NCBI GenBank assembly: GCA_963545085.1 | Contig: CAUUHV010000010.1 | Location: forward strand, 6,738-70,737 | Origin: Catonella sp963545085 | GTDB lineage: Bacteria > Bacillota > Clostridia > Lachnospirales > Lachnospiraceae | Direction of reading: 5' to 3' | DNA length: 64,000 nucleotides | Shown here: positions 51,799-61,493 of the stretch, one piece after another | Layout: every line of letters starts with the position of its first letter | Position numbering within the stretch: position 1 is the first letter of the stretch | Notes under the pieces: model-generated | Database searches by the model: none | Seen by the model: the letters and a program-made list of their open reading frames with translations, nothing else | Told to the model about the DNA's origin: nothing | Program-made: the position numbers and the translations under genes

Positions 51799-52995
51799 AT
51801 GAAACCGTTTGAAAACTTTGACTGGAGCGGATTTTGGGATGATGACGATTATGCTTTGGAAAAGTATGTCGGAAAGAAGCCTACAGATAGTGAAATAGCG
51901 GACATTGAAAAAGAGCTCGGATATAAATTACCTGAAGACTATATAGAACTTGTGAAACATCATAACGGCGGAATTCCGTTTGCCACATTATTCAGTAATG
52001 ATAAAATTGCCGTGTGTATTACAGGAATTTACGGTACGGATAAAGAAAAAGTTAATTCGCTTTGCGGTGAACTCGGTAACGAATTCCGGCTTAATGAATG
52101 GGGTTATCCGAACATAGGGGTGGCTGTTGCGGACACTATTTCAGCCGGACACCATATGGTATTTCTTGACTACAGAAAATGTGGAAAAGATGGAGAGCCT
52201 AAGGTAGTGCTTGTGGATCAGGAAGATGATTACAGTATTTATCCGCTTGCGGATACTTTTGAAGAATTTATAAAGGGACTTGCGGTAGAACGGCATAATA
52301 TTACAAAGGAAGAATTTAAGGAATATAGCGAAGAAGTAAAAGTAAATGTAATATCCAATTTAATCAGGGAGAATGATTTTAAGACCGCTATAGAATTTCT
52401 CTCTTATGCGGGAGCGGAAAATTTAAGTACCGAGTTAAAGGGAATGCTTGCAAGGGCATATAATAATAACGGACAAATCGAAGAAGCTATGCGGATAATG
52501 GATGAGATACCTGAGGAAGAAAGAGACGCCGTCTGGTATTACCGATATGGCTATTCTTACTCAAAGTTATCAGAAAACTGTAAATATGACATGGAAAAGG
52601 AAAGCTTAAATGCGCTTGTCAGTTTTGAAAAGGCTATTGCCATTGCAAAAGATGATGAAGTTAAAGAATGGTGCATGGAGCTTGTAGAGGGTTATGGACT
52701 TAAGACTATACTTGAAAATAATAAAGAAAAGTTCCCGTTTGTTTATGAGTGTTATTTAGATTATGTGGCTCAGTTTTCTGAGGAAGAATTCCCAAGGTCG
52801 GGAGGCGGAAGAACATATAAAAAAATTACGGTAAATGATGTAAAAAATATTGAGGAAATTTGGGATATTCTTGATCCTGTATACTGGACTATAGACATTT
52901 ACAGCTCATACAAAGATTATTTAAAATCGGCAGAGTCTTTTACTTTGGAGCAAAGGTATTTAAATGCGACAACGTGGTATTACTCATATTCGTGA
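51799..52995 (+). CDS. SMI1/KNR4 (SUKH-1) domain protein
   Basis: Protein of 398 residues. The SUKH-1 domain lies in about residues 25-160, with TDSEIADIEKELGYKLPEDY, HHNGGIP and a C-terminal DTFEEFIKGL. A second part (about residues 180-340) is helical and TPR-like, with AYNNNGQIEEAMRIMDEIPE. SUKH proteins are often immunity proteins against secreted toxins, or bind cell-wall partners. A toxin gene is not next to it. It follows proC by a few bases and is the first gene of an accessory patch. Confidence 0.75.
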   Translation: MKPFENFDWSGFWDDDDYALEKYVGKKPTDSEIADIEKELGYKLPEDYIELVKHHNGGIPFATLFSNDKIAVCITGIYGTDKEKVNSLCGELGNEFRLNEWGYPNIGVAVADTISAGHHMVFLDYRKCGKDGEPKVVLVDQEDDYSIYPLADTFEEFIKGLAVERHNITKEEFKEYSEEVKVNVISNLIRENDFKTAIEFLSYAGAENLSTELKGMLARAYNNNGQIEEAMRIMDEIPEEERDAVWYYRYGYSYSKLSENCKYDMEKESLNALVSFEKAIAIAKDDEVKEWCMELVEGYGLKTILENNKEKFPFVYECYLDYVAQFSEEEFPRSGGGRTYKKITVNDVKNIEEIWDILDPVYWTIDIYSSYKDYLKSAESFTLEQRYLNATTWYYSYS

Positions 52996-53670
52996 AGAAG
53001 ATGAGTATGAAAATTTCAGAGTACATCTAATTGCCATATTTGGGAAAATAAGAAATGCTATGAAAATTGGGCTTGAGATATAATAGGGATACAGAGAGAA
53101 AAGTCAGATAAATAGGGGCTTTCAGCGCTGTATCCTTATTTTAGAAATCGTGAAAATCAAATAATCAGGTCTAAAAGGAGGCTTTTATGGGATGTAAAAA
53201 TATTTCAAGCAGATATATCAGCCTTTCCGGTGGTAAGGTAAGAATGAAATGACATGGATCATTAAAATATTTTTGTTTTCAATTTCTACTAAGTCCTTAC
53301 GAAATTAATATCTCATTGAGGGGGCATTTTAGTTATTCCTGAAAAAGAAGTGCCGGAATTTTAAAGTTTACTTGTAAGGTATTATGAAGGAGAGAATATA
53401 TCTATAATTTCTAATTTTATGAAAAAGAATTGTTGGAAGAAAATGTAGCTATAGAAGGCATTATTGAGGAACTTATTTTGTATCATAATAGCGGATTTAT
53501 TCCCTTTCCAAATACTTATACTATAATTATAACCGGAATTGGATTTGTAACAAGTACACACATTGAAGTGCAATATATTCCAATTTTGGATGGAATATGC
53601 GAATGGGGTGATAATAATAGACTTTAAGTCATTTAGATAAAAACACCAATATTATATAAGAGGGATTCAA
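52996..53670 (+). pseudogene. Gene graveyard: fragments between SUKH gene and CPBP pseudogene
   Basis: This stretch has no intact gene. About 53188-53253 encodes a 21-residue open frame with a GGAGG site. About 53363-53627 reads LLVRYYEGENISIISNF in one frame, then ELLEENVAIEGIIEELILYH and GFIPFPNTYTIIITGIGF in another, like one decayed protein with a frameshift near 53420. The parent family is unclear; by position it may be another immunity-type protein. Confidence 0.5.
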
Positions 53671-54463
53671 ATGAAAAACAGGAGAGCGATAACAATAAAG
53701 CCGGTTATGTTTCTTGTACTTTGTGTGTCTTATTTCTATTTATTGTATAACCGTTCCTACTAAAAATATTCAATATAAACCGTATACCTTTCATCTGTTC
53801 GGCATCATATACACCTTTATTATACTTTGTTCCGTGGTAATTATTGATTTTGAAAAATTAGCGAAGAAAGATTATATTATTGCATTAAGTTTAAGCTTAT
53901 TATCTATCGGCGTAACAAGTCCCGTTAATTATATGGGGATTATTTCAGGCATATGTGCATTCTTTGCATATTTGGGAAGCGTAACGTTAAGTGACAATAA
54001 TGAAAGTAAAATGCATTTGCTTCGTTCCGGTGAAGTTAAAGATATTATGAAGAGTATTGCTGTTATTCTATTCATAGGATGTGTTTTTATATTTATGGAA
54101 TAGCTTGGGCAGAATCCGCTTAGATTTAGTTTTGATATTTTATCAATCTTTAGAGCACTTGGAGCCGGTGTATCAGAGGAAGTTATTTTCCGCTTGTTTA
54201 TATTCTCTGTTATAGTGTATATGTGCAAGGGGAAAGAGCCGCCAAAACTTGTGACATTTTTGGTCATGGTTGTACCTTTTGCCATGCTTCATGTTGTTGA
54301 CGAAGTAGTTGCTTATGGTTTTTTCCATTCTTTACCCAATTTAATACAGGTCTGTTTGGTAGCGGCACCAATCACTATCTTGGCATGGAAACGGGATTTA
54401 TTCACTGCCATAGGAGTTCATTTTATTTATGATGTGATATCTATGTCCTTATTGAAAAAGTAG
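53671..54463 (+). pseudogene. CPBP (Abi) intramembrane protease gene, broken
   Basis: A CPBP membrane protease gene with two lesions. The start MKNRRAITIKPVMFLVLC runs to a frameshift near 53750, after which the main frame carries several spans. An in-frame TAG at 54101-54103 interrupts it. After the stop the same frame holds the catalytic motifs SEEVIFRLF (EExxxR), FAMLHVVDEV (FxxxH) and GVHFIYDV. Intact members cleave membrane proteins, for example in bacteriocin immunity. AGAGGG precedes the ATG. Confidence 0.72.
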
Positions 54464-54565
54464 CTGAAATGTTCCGCTGATATGCTTTAGCTAAGGAATA
54501 GGGGACAGATATGGCAGAATGAAGACGGAAATAAATCGTTTGTATATTTTAAAGGAGAGCCGGAC

Positions 54566-55351
54566 ATGAATGAAGTGAATAAAACGCTTTTTATTCCGCT
54601 TTACGGGAAATCTCAAATTAGCAAACAGGGCATTATTTTGGATGATCCAATGGCTGAAAAAATCTGGGCAGCGGAAGAATTCCCAATAAAAGGGAAATCC
54701 AAATCGAAATGGCTGGCATACAATATGGCCATGAGAGCCCGTGTGTTTGATGATTGGACAAAGCGGCAGCTTAAGCAAAATGATGATGCTCTGGTACTTC
54801 ATATCGGATGCGGGCTTGACAGCAGATGCAAGAGAGTCAAGCAGGCTTATAGAAACTGGCTTGATTGTGATTTTCCGGAAGTAATATCTGTTCGCAGAAA
54901 TTATTATACAGAAACAGAAAATTATAGAATGATGGCCTTGGATGCGACTGATACGGAACAGATAAAGCAGCTCCCTAACAGGGATACGGCTATTGTGGTT
55001 TTGGAGGGAGTAAGCATGTATCTGTCTAACAATCAACTTCACACCTTCCTTAAAGTGTTAAGAGAAAAATATAATCATCTCCATATATTGATGGATATCT
55101 ATACTGAATTTGGAGCAAATGCTTCCAAATACAAGAATCCGGTAAATGATGTCGGGGTTACAAAACTCTATGGTATTGATGACATCGGGAATTTGCTTAG
55201 CGGTTTAGAGCTTCGTTTCATAAAAGAACACTCGCTTACGCCTGCTGTGTTGGTAAATGAGCTGAAGCCTTTGGACAAAGTATTTTTCAAACTTATGTTT
55301 AACAGATTTTTATATAGGAAGATTTATCGGTTGATTGAGCTGGGTTCTTGA
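54566..55351 (+). CDS. LCM-family SAM-dependent methyltransferase
   Basis: Protein of 261 residues in the leucine carboxyl methyltransferase/TcmP group. The SAM motif VLHIGCGLDSRC, the LDCDFPEVISVRRN acidic motif and the GVSMYL segment are typical. Members methylate small natural products or proteins; the substrate here is unknown. AAAGGAGAG precedes the ATG. The codon use fits its neighbours only roughly. It lies between decayed genes and may have arrived with them. Confidence 0.78.
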   Translation: MNEVNKTLFIPLYGKSQISKQGIILDDPMAEKIWAAEEFPIKGKSKSKWLAYNMAMRARVFDDWTKRQLKQNDDALVLHIGCGLDSRCKRVKQAYRNWLDCDFPEVISVRRNYYTETENYRMMALDATDTEQIKQLPNRDTAIVVLEGVSMYLSNNQLHTFLKVLREKYNHLHILMDIYTEFGANASKYKNPVNDVGVTKLYGIDDIGNLLSGLELRFIKEHSLTPAVLVNELKPLDKVFFKLMFNRFLYRKIYRLIELGS

Positions 55352-55517
55352 AATGTGGGAAAGTAATATAATGAAATAAATGAAAATCTCCAAATTAGAA
55401 GTTGTGGGGCTAATGCGCTTGTTTGTCATACTAAGTCACGCCTTCGCTGATAGATGTCCAGACTCGCTCCGGTTTTTCTGAAAGAGGCTGTTTTAGGATT
55501 GTTCTGTTGACGAAAAA

Positions 55518-55666
55518 CCTAATGCGCTCGCTTAGGCATTATCAGCTCCAGCTGTTTGATTTATGAGTGATTACAAACAAACACATTAAATTTATTGTTC
55601 TAGTTATTGTTTGCATACCTCTAAGATTACAGCTCCGAATGATAAATTCTAAGCGAGCACATTAGG
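55518..55666. repeat. Inverted repeat pair of 18 bases
   Basis: CCTAATGCGCTCGCTTAG at 55518-55535 and CTAAGCGAGCACATTAGG at 55649-55666 are inverted copies with one mismatch, about 113 bases apart. They lie in the 55352-55687 stretch, which has no gene, and interlock with a second inverted repeat, as in a decayed mobile or rearranged element. Confidence 0.6.
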
Positions 55667-55714
55667 CGTAGCGAAGCGGATGCCGGAGTGAGTCTGAAAT
55701 GTTATCATTCGGAG
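55633..55714. repeat. Perfect 13-base inverted repeat with 56-base loop
   Basis: CTCCGAATGATAA at 55633-55645 and TTATCATTCGGAG at 55702-55714 are exact inverted copies. The right arm lies within the start of the DUF4375-like fragment, so the repeat probably marks the break that removed its N terminus. Confidence 0.6.
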
Positions 55715-56050
55715 TGGTATTTTATTGAAGTAAACAACGGAGGACATTTTCAGTTCTTGGATAATTCTACAGGGATTGTATGGGAGGATGCCTTAAACGG
55801 ATTTAGGCTGTTCGGGATGACGGAAATAGCGGATAATTTCAATAAGGTTATTGATTTATTCGGCGGCGTGATTCCTTTTGAGAGGGAAGAACGTTGGAAA
55901 AAAATGGATAAGTTGAACGAAAATTTTGAAGAGCTTTTGGAAGCGGCTGATATATTCGTGTATAATTATGACGGTGTATTTGAAGATGTATACGTGAAAG
56001 CACATCCGGAAAAATTTACTTTTGAAGGGTATTATAATAAGATTGTATGA
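55688..56050 (+). pseudogene. DUF4375 (DMP19)-like remnant lacking its N terminus
   Basis: Open frame of 120 residues with a GTG start inside a repeat and no good ribosome site. WYFIEVNNGGHFQFLDNSTG and IADNFNKVIDLFGGVIPFERE look like the middle and end of a DUF4375 protein, a DNA-mimic-type family that is normally longer. The N terminus is missing, so it is called a remnant; a short functional protein cannot be ruled out. Confidence 0.5.
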
Positions 56051-56078
56051 GTTTAAACAATCTTAAAATCACTCTCAC

Positions 56079-56107
56079 TTGACAAACTCTCCCTTCTTAG
56101 CTATTAT
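56079..56107 (+). promoter_or_regulatory. Promoter of the valS T-box leader
   Basis: TTGACA at 56079-56084 and TATTAT at 56102-56107 are 17 bases apart, just before the leader RNA. Confidence 0.8.
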
Positions 56108-56117
56108 TTTTTTAAAT

Positions 56118-56358
56118 GTAGAGCGGAAGAGGAGTAGGCTTATTTTTTCTTAACAGAGAGAAGTCGGGCGGTGCAAGACTTTAAGGAAATTTGTCGAAGG
56201 TAGCTTCCAAACAGCATCTCCCAAAAAACGTATAGAAATATACGGACAAGAGATGACGGGCGTCCCCGTTACGGATTGGAGGTGGCGGCTTTGCCGTCAT
56301 AAATTAAGGTGGTACAGTGAGATATACTCTCGCCCTTAGCTTAGGGGCGGGAGATTTT
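56118..56358 (+). promoter_or_regulatory. T-box riboswitch upstream of valS
   Basis: The leader holds the stem I elements GAGGAGTAGG and AGAGAG, a GGTGCAA apical motif, and a T-box AAGGTGGTACAGTG at 56306-56319 followed by a GC-rich terminator (TCTCGCCC at 56328 with GGGCGGGAGA) and T-rich tail. A GTA at 56200-56202 follows a GAAG and is the likely specifier codon for valine. Uncharged tRNA-Val would turn valS on. Confidence 0.9.
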
Positions 56359-56384
56359 CATTTTAAGGAGGAAAGTTTATATTT

Positions 56385-59075
56385 ATGAAAAGAGAACTCG
56401 AAAAAACGTATAATCCGACGGAGATAGAGGACAAAATTTATTCCCGATGGCTTGAAAAAAAATATTTTCATGCAAGGGTAAACGAGGATAAGAAGCCGTT
56501 TACCATAGTGATGCCGCCTCCAAATATAACCGGGCAGCTTCACATGGGACACGCGCTTGATAATACCATGCAGGATATTCTTATAAGATTTAAAAGAATG
56601 CAGGGGTTTGAGGCGCTCTGGCAGCCGGGGACGGATCATGCGTCCATAGCTACCGAAGCTAAAATAGTTGAAAAACTTAAGGAGGAGGGCACTTCAAAAG
56701 AGGAACTCGGCAGAGAGGCTTTTTTAAAAAGAGCGTGGGAATGGAAAAAAGAGTACGGCGGCAGAATTATTTCACAGCTTAAAAAATTAGGCTCATCCTG
56801 TGATTGGGACAGGGAAAGATTTACGATGGATGAGGGTTGCTCCGAGGCTGTTAAAGAGGTATTTGTAAAGCTTTATGATAAAAAGCTTATTTATAAAGGC
56901 TCAAGACTTGTGAACTGGTGTCCTGTATGTAATACATCCATTTCGGATGCCGAGGTTGAACATGAGGAAAAAGCCGGGCATTTTTGGCATATTAAATATC
57001 CCGTTATTGAGAACGGAAAGCCCAGCAAGACGGAATTTCTTGAATTTGCGACAACCCGTCCGGAAACCATGCTCGGAGACACCGCAGTTGCCGTAAATCC
57101 GGAAGATGAAAGATATACATATCTTAAAGGAAAGACGGTATGGCTTCCTATAGCGGAACGTGAAATTCCCGTTATAGAGGACAGTTATGTAGATATGGAA
57201 TTCGGTACGGGTGTGGTTAAGATTACCCCGGCTCACGACCCCAATGATTTTGAGGTCGGAAAGCGCCATAATTTACCTGAAATTAACATCATGAATGATG
57301 ACGCCACCATCAATGAAAACGGCGGAAAATACGCCGGGCTTGACAGATATGAGGCAAGAAAGAAAATAGTTGAAGAACTGGACAGTTTAGGTTTGCTTGG
57401 AAAGATTGAAGACCATAGTCACAATGTAGGTACCTGCTACCGTTGTCACAGCATAGTGGAGCCTCTGATTAAAGAGCAGTGGTTCGTGAAGATGGACGAA
57501 ATGATTAAGCCTGCAAGTGAAGCCGTAAAGAAAGGAGAGCTTAAACTTATTCCGGAAAGGATGGATAAGACTTATTTTAACTGGACGGACAATATAAGAG
57601 ATTGGTGTATATCGAGGCAGCTCTGGTGGGGGCATAGAATACCCGCATGGTACTGCGGTGACTGCAGTGAGATTATAGTTGCCAAGGAAGAACCTGAGAT
57701 TTGCCCTAAGTGCGGCAAGGCTCATTTAAGACAGGATGAGGATACGCTTGATACATGGTTCTCATCGGCGCTCTGGCCTTTCTCTACGTTAGGTTGGCCT
57801 GAAAAAACTCCCGAATACAAGTATTTTTATCCGACGGATGTGCTTGTGACAGGATATGATATTATTTTCTTTTGGGTAATAAGAATGGTATTTTCAGCCT
57901 TTGAACAGACCGGTAAGGCTCCGTTTAATACGGTTATGTTCCACGGGCTTGTGAGAGATTCTTTAGGAAGGAAGATGAGTAAATCTCTCGGAAACGGTAT
58001 AGACCCGCTTGAAATTATTGAAAAGTACGGTGCGGATGCGTTAAGACTTACTCTTGTAACCGGAAACGCTCCGGGAAATGACATGAGATTTTATAATGAG
58101 AGAGTGGAGGCGAGCCGTAATTTTGCGAATAAGGTATGGAATGCGTCAAGATTTATAATGATGAACCTTGAAGCGGCGGATGTTCCTGAGAAAATGGAGC
58201 TTTCAGAGCTTACTCCCGCGGATAAATGGATTCTCAGCAAAGCAAATAAGCTCTCAGCCGACATGACTGAAAATATGGATTCCTTTGAGCTTGGAATCGC
58301 CGTTCAGAAGGTTTATGATTTTATTTGGGAAGAATTTTGCGACTGGTATATAGAAATGGTTAAACCTCGTCTTTATAATGAGGCGGATGAAACAAAGGCG
58401 GCGGCTCTATGGACTCTTAAGACGGTAATGATAAATATGCTTAAGCTTTTACATCCTTTCATGCCTTTTGTAACGGAGGAAATATATCAGGCTGTAAGGG
58501 AGAATGAGCCTAACGATAAGACAAGAGAAGCTATGGAAGAGAGTATAATGATTTCTTCATGGCCTGTATTTAGGGACGAATATAATTTTAAAGAGGATGA
58601 GAATGAGGTGGCGCTTCTTAAAGAGGCTATTAAGCAGATAAGGACTGTAAGAACAAATATGAATGTACCTCCTTCGAGAAAGGCAAAGGTTTTTATAGTA
58701 TCCGAAAAAGAAGAAGTGAGAAGAGTTTTTGAGAAAGGAAGGCTTTTCTTCGCGCCTCTTGCTTACGCTAACGAGGTTATTATACAGGAGAACAGAAGTA
58801 CAATAGACGAGGACGCGGTTTCAGCGGTTATTTCATCCGCGGTTATTTATATACCTTTCAGCGACCTTGTGGATATTGAAAAAGAGATAGAGAGATTAGG
58901 CAAGGAAAGAAAGAGGCTTGAGGGAGAAATAGCCCGTTCAAACGGAATGCTTAATAACCCTAAGTTTGTGGAGAAAGCTCCGGAAACCAAGATAAATGAG
59001 GAAAAGGATAAGCTTTTAAAATATTCCGAAATGTTAAAGCAGGTGGAAAAACAGCTTGAGGGATTAAGGAAATAG
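56385..59075 (+). CDS. valS: Valyl-tRNA synthetase
   Basis: Class I synthetase of 896 residues. HMGH in PPPNITGQLHMGHAL and KMSKS in GRKMSKSLGNGIDP are intact, with an editing domain between them (TTRPETMLGDTAVAV) and the C-terminal coiled coil (EIERLGKERKRLEGEI) that contacts tRNA. It is controlled by the T-box leader. RBS AAGGAGG is 15 bases upstream. Length is normal. Confidence 0.97.
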   Translation: MKRELEKTYNPTEIEDKIYSRWLEKKYFHARVNEDKKPFTIVMPPPNITGQLHMGHALDNTMQDILIRFKRMQGFEALWQPGTDHASIATEAKIVEKLKEEGTSKEELGREAFLKRAWEWKKEYGGRIISQLKKLGSSCDWDRERFTMDEGCSEAVKEVFVKLYDKKLIYKGSRLVNWCPVCNTSISDAEVEHEEKAGHFWHIKYPVIENGKPSKTEFLEFATTRPETMLGDTAVAVNPEDERYTYLKGKTVWLPIAEREIPVIEDSYVDMEFGTGVVKITPAHDPNDFEVGKRHNLPEINIMNDDATINENGGKYAGLDRYEARKKIVEELDSLGLLGKIEDHSHNVGTCYRCHSIVEPLIKEQWFVKMDEMIKPASEAVKKGELKLIPERMDKTYFNWTDNIRDWCISRQLWWGHRIPAWYCGDCSEIIVAKEEPEICPKCGKAHLRQDEDTLDTWFSSALWPFSTLGWPEKTPEYKYFYPTDVLVTGYDIIFFWVIRMVFSAFEQTGKAPFNTVMFHGLVRDSLGRKMSKSLGNGIDPLEIIEKYGADALRLTLVTGNAPGNDMRFYNERVEASRNFANKVWNASRFIMMNLEAADVPEKMELSELTPADKWILSKANKLSADMTENMDSFELGIAVQKVYDFIWEEFCDWYIEMVKPRLYNEADETKAAALWTLKTVMINMLKLLHPFMPFVTEEIYQAVRENEPNDKTREAMEESIMISSWPVFRDEYNFKEDENEVALLKEAIKQIRTVRTNMNVPPSRKAKVFIVSEKEEVRRVFEKGRLFFAPLAYANEVIIQENRSTIDEDAVSAVISSAVIYIPFSDLVDIEKEIERLGKERKRLEGEIARSNGMLNNPKFVEKAPETKINEEKDKLLKYSEMLKQVEKQLEGLRK

Positions 59076-59135
59076 ATTTAATACTCAGGCGGGTGACGAT
59101 AATAATGTGCCATTTGTGTAAGTTGAGTAATGCTA

Positions 59136-59213
59136 CGGCTGATACATTTACTGACTTCCTTCACATTTAAGAGGGCGGAGGCTAACGTGCTTCGTTTAGG
59201 AATGTATCAGCCG
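59136..59213. repeat. Long hairpin after valS
   Basis: CGGCTGATACATT at 59136-59148 and AATGTATCAGCCG at 59201-59213 are perfect inverted copies enclosing 52 bases. There is no T run directly after. It could be the structured 3' end of valS or a small RNA. The rest of 59076-59397 is AT-rich with no gene seen. Confidence 0.55.
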
Positions 59214-59397
59214 AAGCCGTTATTTTATAAAGCTTTGTTTTCCGGAGTTTTCGTATTTTTTCATAAATATGGCTTAATGATACTGCTTATAAGCAGCGTG
59301 ATATAAACAAAAATAATTTAACGGAAATAAGTACATTTTATCCGATAGGGCCATATTTAAATAAAAAAATACGGAAACTCAATAAGTTTGTTTTAGA

Positions 59398-59426
59398 TTG
59401 AATAAAATATCTGAAAATGATACAAT
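59398..59426 (+). promoter_or_regulatory. Promoter of the TPR gene cluster
   Basis: TTGAAT at 59398-59403 and TACAAT at 59421-59426 are 17 bases apart, about 40 bases before the small gene. Confidence 0.6.
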
Positions 59427-59467
59427 AGAATACAGGTTTATGTGGATTTTCGAAATGGAGAAACAGA

Positions 59468-59611
59468 ATGCTTGATTTTGAGAAAGAGCTTGAAAAATTT
59501 GAGCCGAGCCTTGAAATGGAAGAGGTTGAGGACGCTATTATAAAGAATGACACATCGGATATGATGGATCTGTTAAAAGAGATTATTGAGGAAAACAAAA
59601 ACAGACGATAG
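59468..59611 (+). CDS. Small acidic protein of unknown function
   Basis: Open frame of 47 residues, MLDFEKELEKFEPSLEMEEV continuing to KEIIEENKNRR. GGAG lies eight bases before the ATG and a promoter lies upstream; the next gene follows after 15 bases. It is acidic with a likely helix. The family is not recognised. The ribosome site, spacing and clean coding pattern favour a real gene. Confidence 0.6.
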   Translation: MLDFEKELEKFEPSLEMEEVEDAIIKNDTSDMMDLLKEIIEENKNRR

Positions 59612-59626
59612 ACAGAGGTGGAGTAA

Positions 59627-61027
59627 ATGATGCATTGTCCTTACTGCGATGCCGTAATTTTACGAAAGAATTATTGTGAGAGCTGCGGAAACGATGTTAA
59701 GCAGTTTAAGAGATTATACAGACTGTCCGCTATCTGCTATAACGAGGGACTTAAGAAGGCTGCAGCAAGAAATCTTTCAGGAGCTGTTACGGATTTAAAG
59801 AACAGTTTAAAGATAAATAAGAAAAATACCGATGCCAGAAATCTTTTGGGACTTGTATACAGTGAAATGGGAGAGATGGTGTCGGCCCTTAGAGAATGGG
59901 TAATAAGCAAACATTTTAAAGAGGAAGATAACGAGGCTGAATACTATCTTTCTTTTTTTCAGAGCAATCCGACAAGGCTGAACAACTCGGCACAGCTTAT
60001 AAAAAAGTACAATTCGGCATTAAGGTCGGCTAAAAAAGGAAACAACGATTTAGCAATAATACAATTAAAGAAGATAGTGTCAATCAGTCCTCATTATATA
60101 AGAGCTTTACTGCTTTTAGGTCTTATATATCTTAAAAGCGGAAGAAAAAACCATGCAAAAAAATATCTGAACATGGTTTTAAGTGTGGATATCTGCAATC
60201 CTTCCGCCCTTGTTTATCTTAGAGAGCTTGATAAGGAAAACGCCGTAACGGAAGAAAAGGAGATTACGCCTAAGTCGGACGAGATAGTATTTTTTGCCGA
60301 CAGCGACTCTTTTGCGCCGGCTAACGCGTATAGAGAGGATAGACCGAATATATTTTTGTGGATAAATCTTGTCCTCGGAATCATTATAGGAATAGCTTTT
60401 TTTATGATAGCCGTGCTTCCGGGAATCAGAGCACAGTCCGTAGAGAATAAAAAGGCGGAAATAGTTAATTTGAACGAGAGTCTTGCGGAGGCGAACGCGT
60501 CTTTGGACAGAATTAAGAGTGAGAACGGTGAACTTACCGCAAAGATAGAAGAACTTACAAAGAAGAACGAAGAGCTTTTAAAGAGCGGAAAAAACGTAAA
60601 AAACGAGGTTGATGGTGATTATAAAAAGCTCATTCAGGCAGCCAACTATTTTATAGTGGGAGATGAGAAGAATACTGCGGATACCCTTGTTAAAATTAAA
60701 AAATCCGATCTTAAAGATAAAAATCTGATAAATATTTATAATTCACTTTCTTCAAAGGTGTTTGCGGAGCAGTCCGAAGCGGCTTTTGTCGAAGGTAGGG
60801 ATTTGTATAATAAAGGCTCATACGAGGAAGCGTTGAAAAAACTTGAGGCGGCGCTTGAGATGAACCAGGATAATGTGGATGCCATGTATTTTATCGGCAG
60901 AACCTACGACAGGCAGGGTGAAAGCGATAAGGCGAAAGAGTGGTATAATAAAATCATAAACGATTACGGAGATACCGCAAGAGCGGCGGAAGCAAGGCAA
61001 AGATTAAGAAACTTAGGAGGCGCTTAA
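59627..61027 (+). CDS. Zinc-ribbon, TPR and membrane protein
   Basis: Protein of 466 residues. An N-terminal zinc ribbon (CPYCDA and CESCGND) is followed by tetratricopeptide repeats (about residues 30-200), an acidic linker, one membrane span (about 245-270) and an extracytoplasmic coiled coil (about 275-325) with a C-terminal pair of TPRs ending in YGDTARAAEARQRL. It probably scaffolds a complex across the membrane; the partners are unknown. Two ATG codons (59627, 59630) are near GGTGGAG. It is followed directly by dut. Confidence 0.75.
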   Translation: MMHCPYCDAVILRKNYCESCGNDVKQFKRLYRLSAICYNEGLKKAAARNLSGAVTDLKNSLKINKKNTDARNLLGLVYSEMGEMVSALREWVISKHFKEEDNEAEYYLSFFQSNPTRLNNSAQLIKKYNSALRSAKKGNNDLAIIQLKKIVSISPHYIRALLLLGLIYLKSGRKNHAKKYLNMVLSVDICNPSALVYLRELDKENAVTEEKEITPKSDEIVFFADSDSFAPANAYREDRPNIFLWINLVLGIIIGIAFFMIAVLPGIRAQSVENKKAEIVNLNESLAEANASLDRIKSENGELTAKIEELTKKNEELLKSGKNVKNEVDGDYKKLIQAANYFIVGDEKNTADTLVKIKKSDLKDKNLINIYNSLSSKVFAEQSEAAFVEGRDLYNKGSYEEALKKLEAALEMNQDNVDAMYFIGRTYDRQGESDKAKEWYNKIINDYGDTARAAEARQRLRNLGGA

Positions 61028-61462
61028 GTGGAAACGATAAAGATAAAGTATTTTTCTGATAAAATAGAGAAATTAAGGTATATTGACGGGAAATCGGACT
61101 GGATAGATTTAAGGGTTGCCGAGAATGTTAAATTTAAAAGCGGAGAGTTTAAACTTATAAAATTAGGTGTGGCTATGGAGCTTCCGGAAGGATATGAGGC
61201 ACATATAGTGCCGAGGAGCTCCACGTTTAAAAACTTCGGGCTTATACAGACAAACCACATGGGAGTTGTGGATGAAAGCTATAAAGGCGATAACGATGAG
61301 TGGATGTGGCCCGCTTTAGCCATGAGAGATACAGAGGTTCATGTAGGTGACAGACTTTGTCAGTTCAGAATCTTTAAGCATCAGCCGAAAATAAGTTTTG
61401 AAGAGGTTGAAAGGCTTTCGGGAGCGGACAGAGGAGGTTTCGGAAGCAGCGGTAAAAATTAA
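61028..61462 (+). CDS. dut: dUTPase-like nucleotide hydrolase
   Basis: Protein of 144 residues of the trimeric dUTPase fold. MELPEGYEAHIVPRSSTFKNFGLIQ carries the PRSS motif, GVVDESYKGDNDEW the uracil-binding turn, and the end GADRGGFGSSG the phosphate motif. It prevents uracil entering DNA. The start is GTG, behind AGGAGGCG. The central loop with DEWMW is longer than usual, so a related dNTP hydrolase is possible. Confidence 0.88.
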   Translation: METIKIKYFSDKIEKLRYIDGKSDWIDLRVAENVKFKSGEFKLIKLGVAMELPEGYEAHIVPRSSTFKNFGLIQTNHMGVVDESYKGDNDEWMWPALAMRDTEVHVGDRLCQFRIFKHQPKISFEEVERLSGADRGGFGSSGKN

Positions 61463-61493
61463 GAGATTTGTAAACATCATCGGGGAAATAATT

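Noticed and set aside
54101..54103. In-frame TAG in the CPBP gene as a recoded amber codon
   Set aside because: No sign of pyrrolysine or other recoding, and the same gene has a separate frameshift near its start, so decay is the simpler reading.
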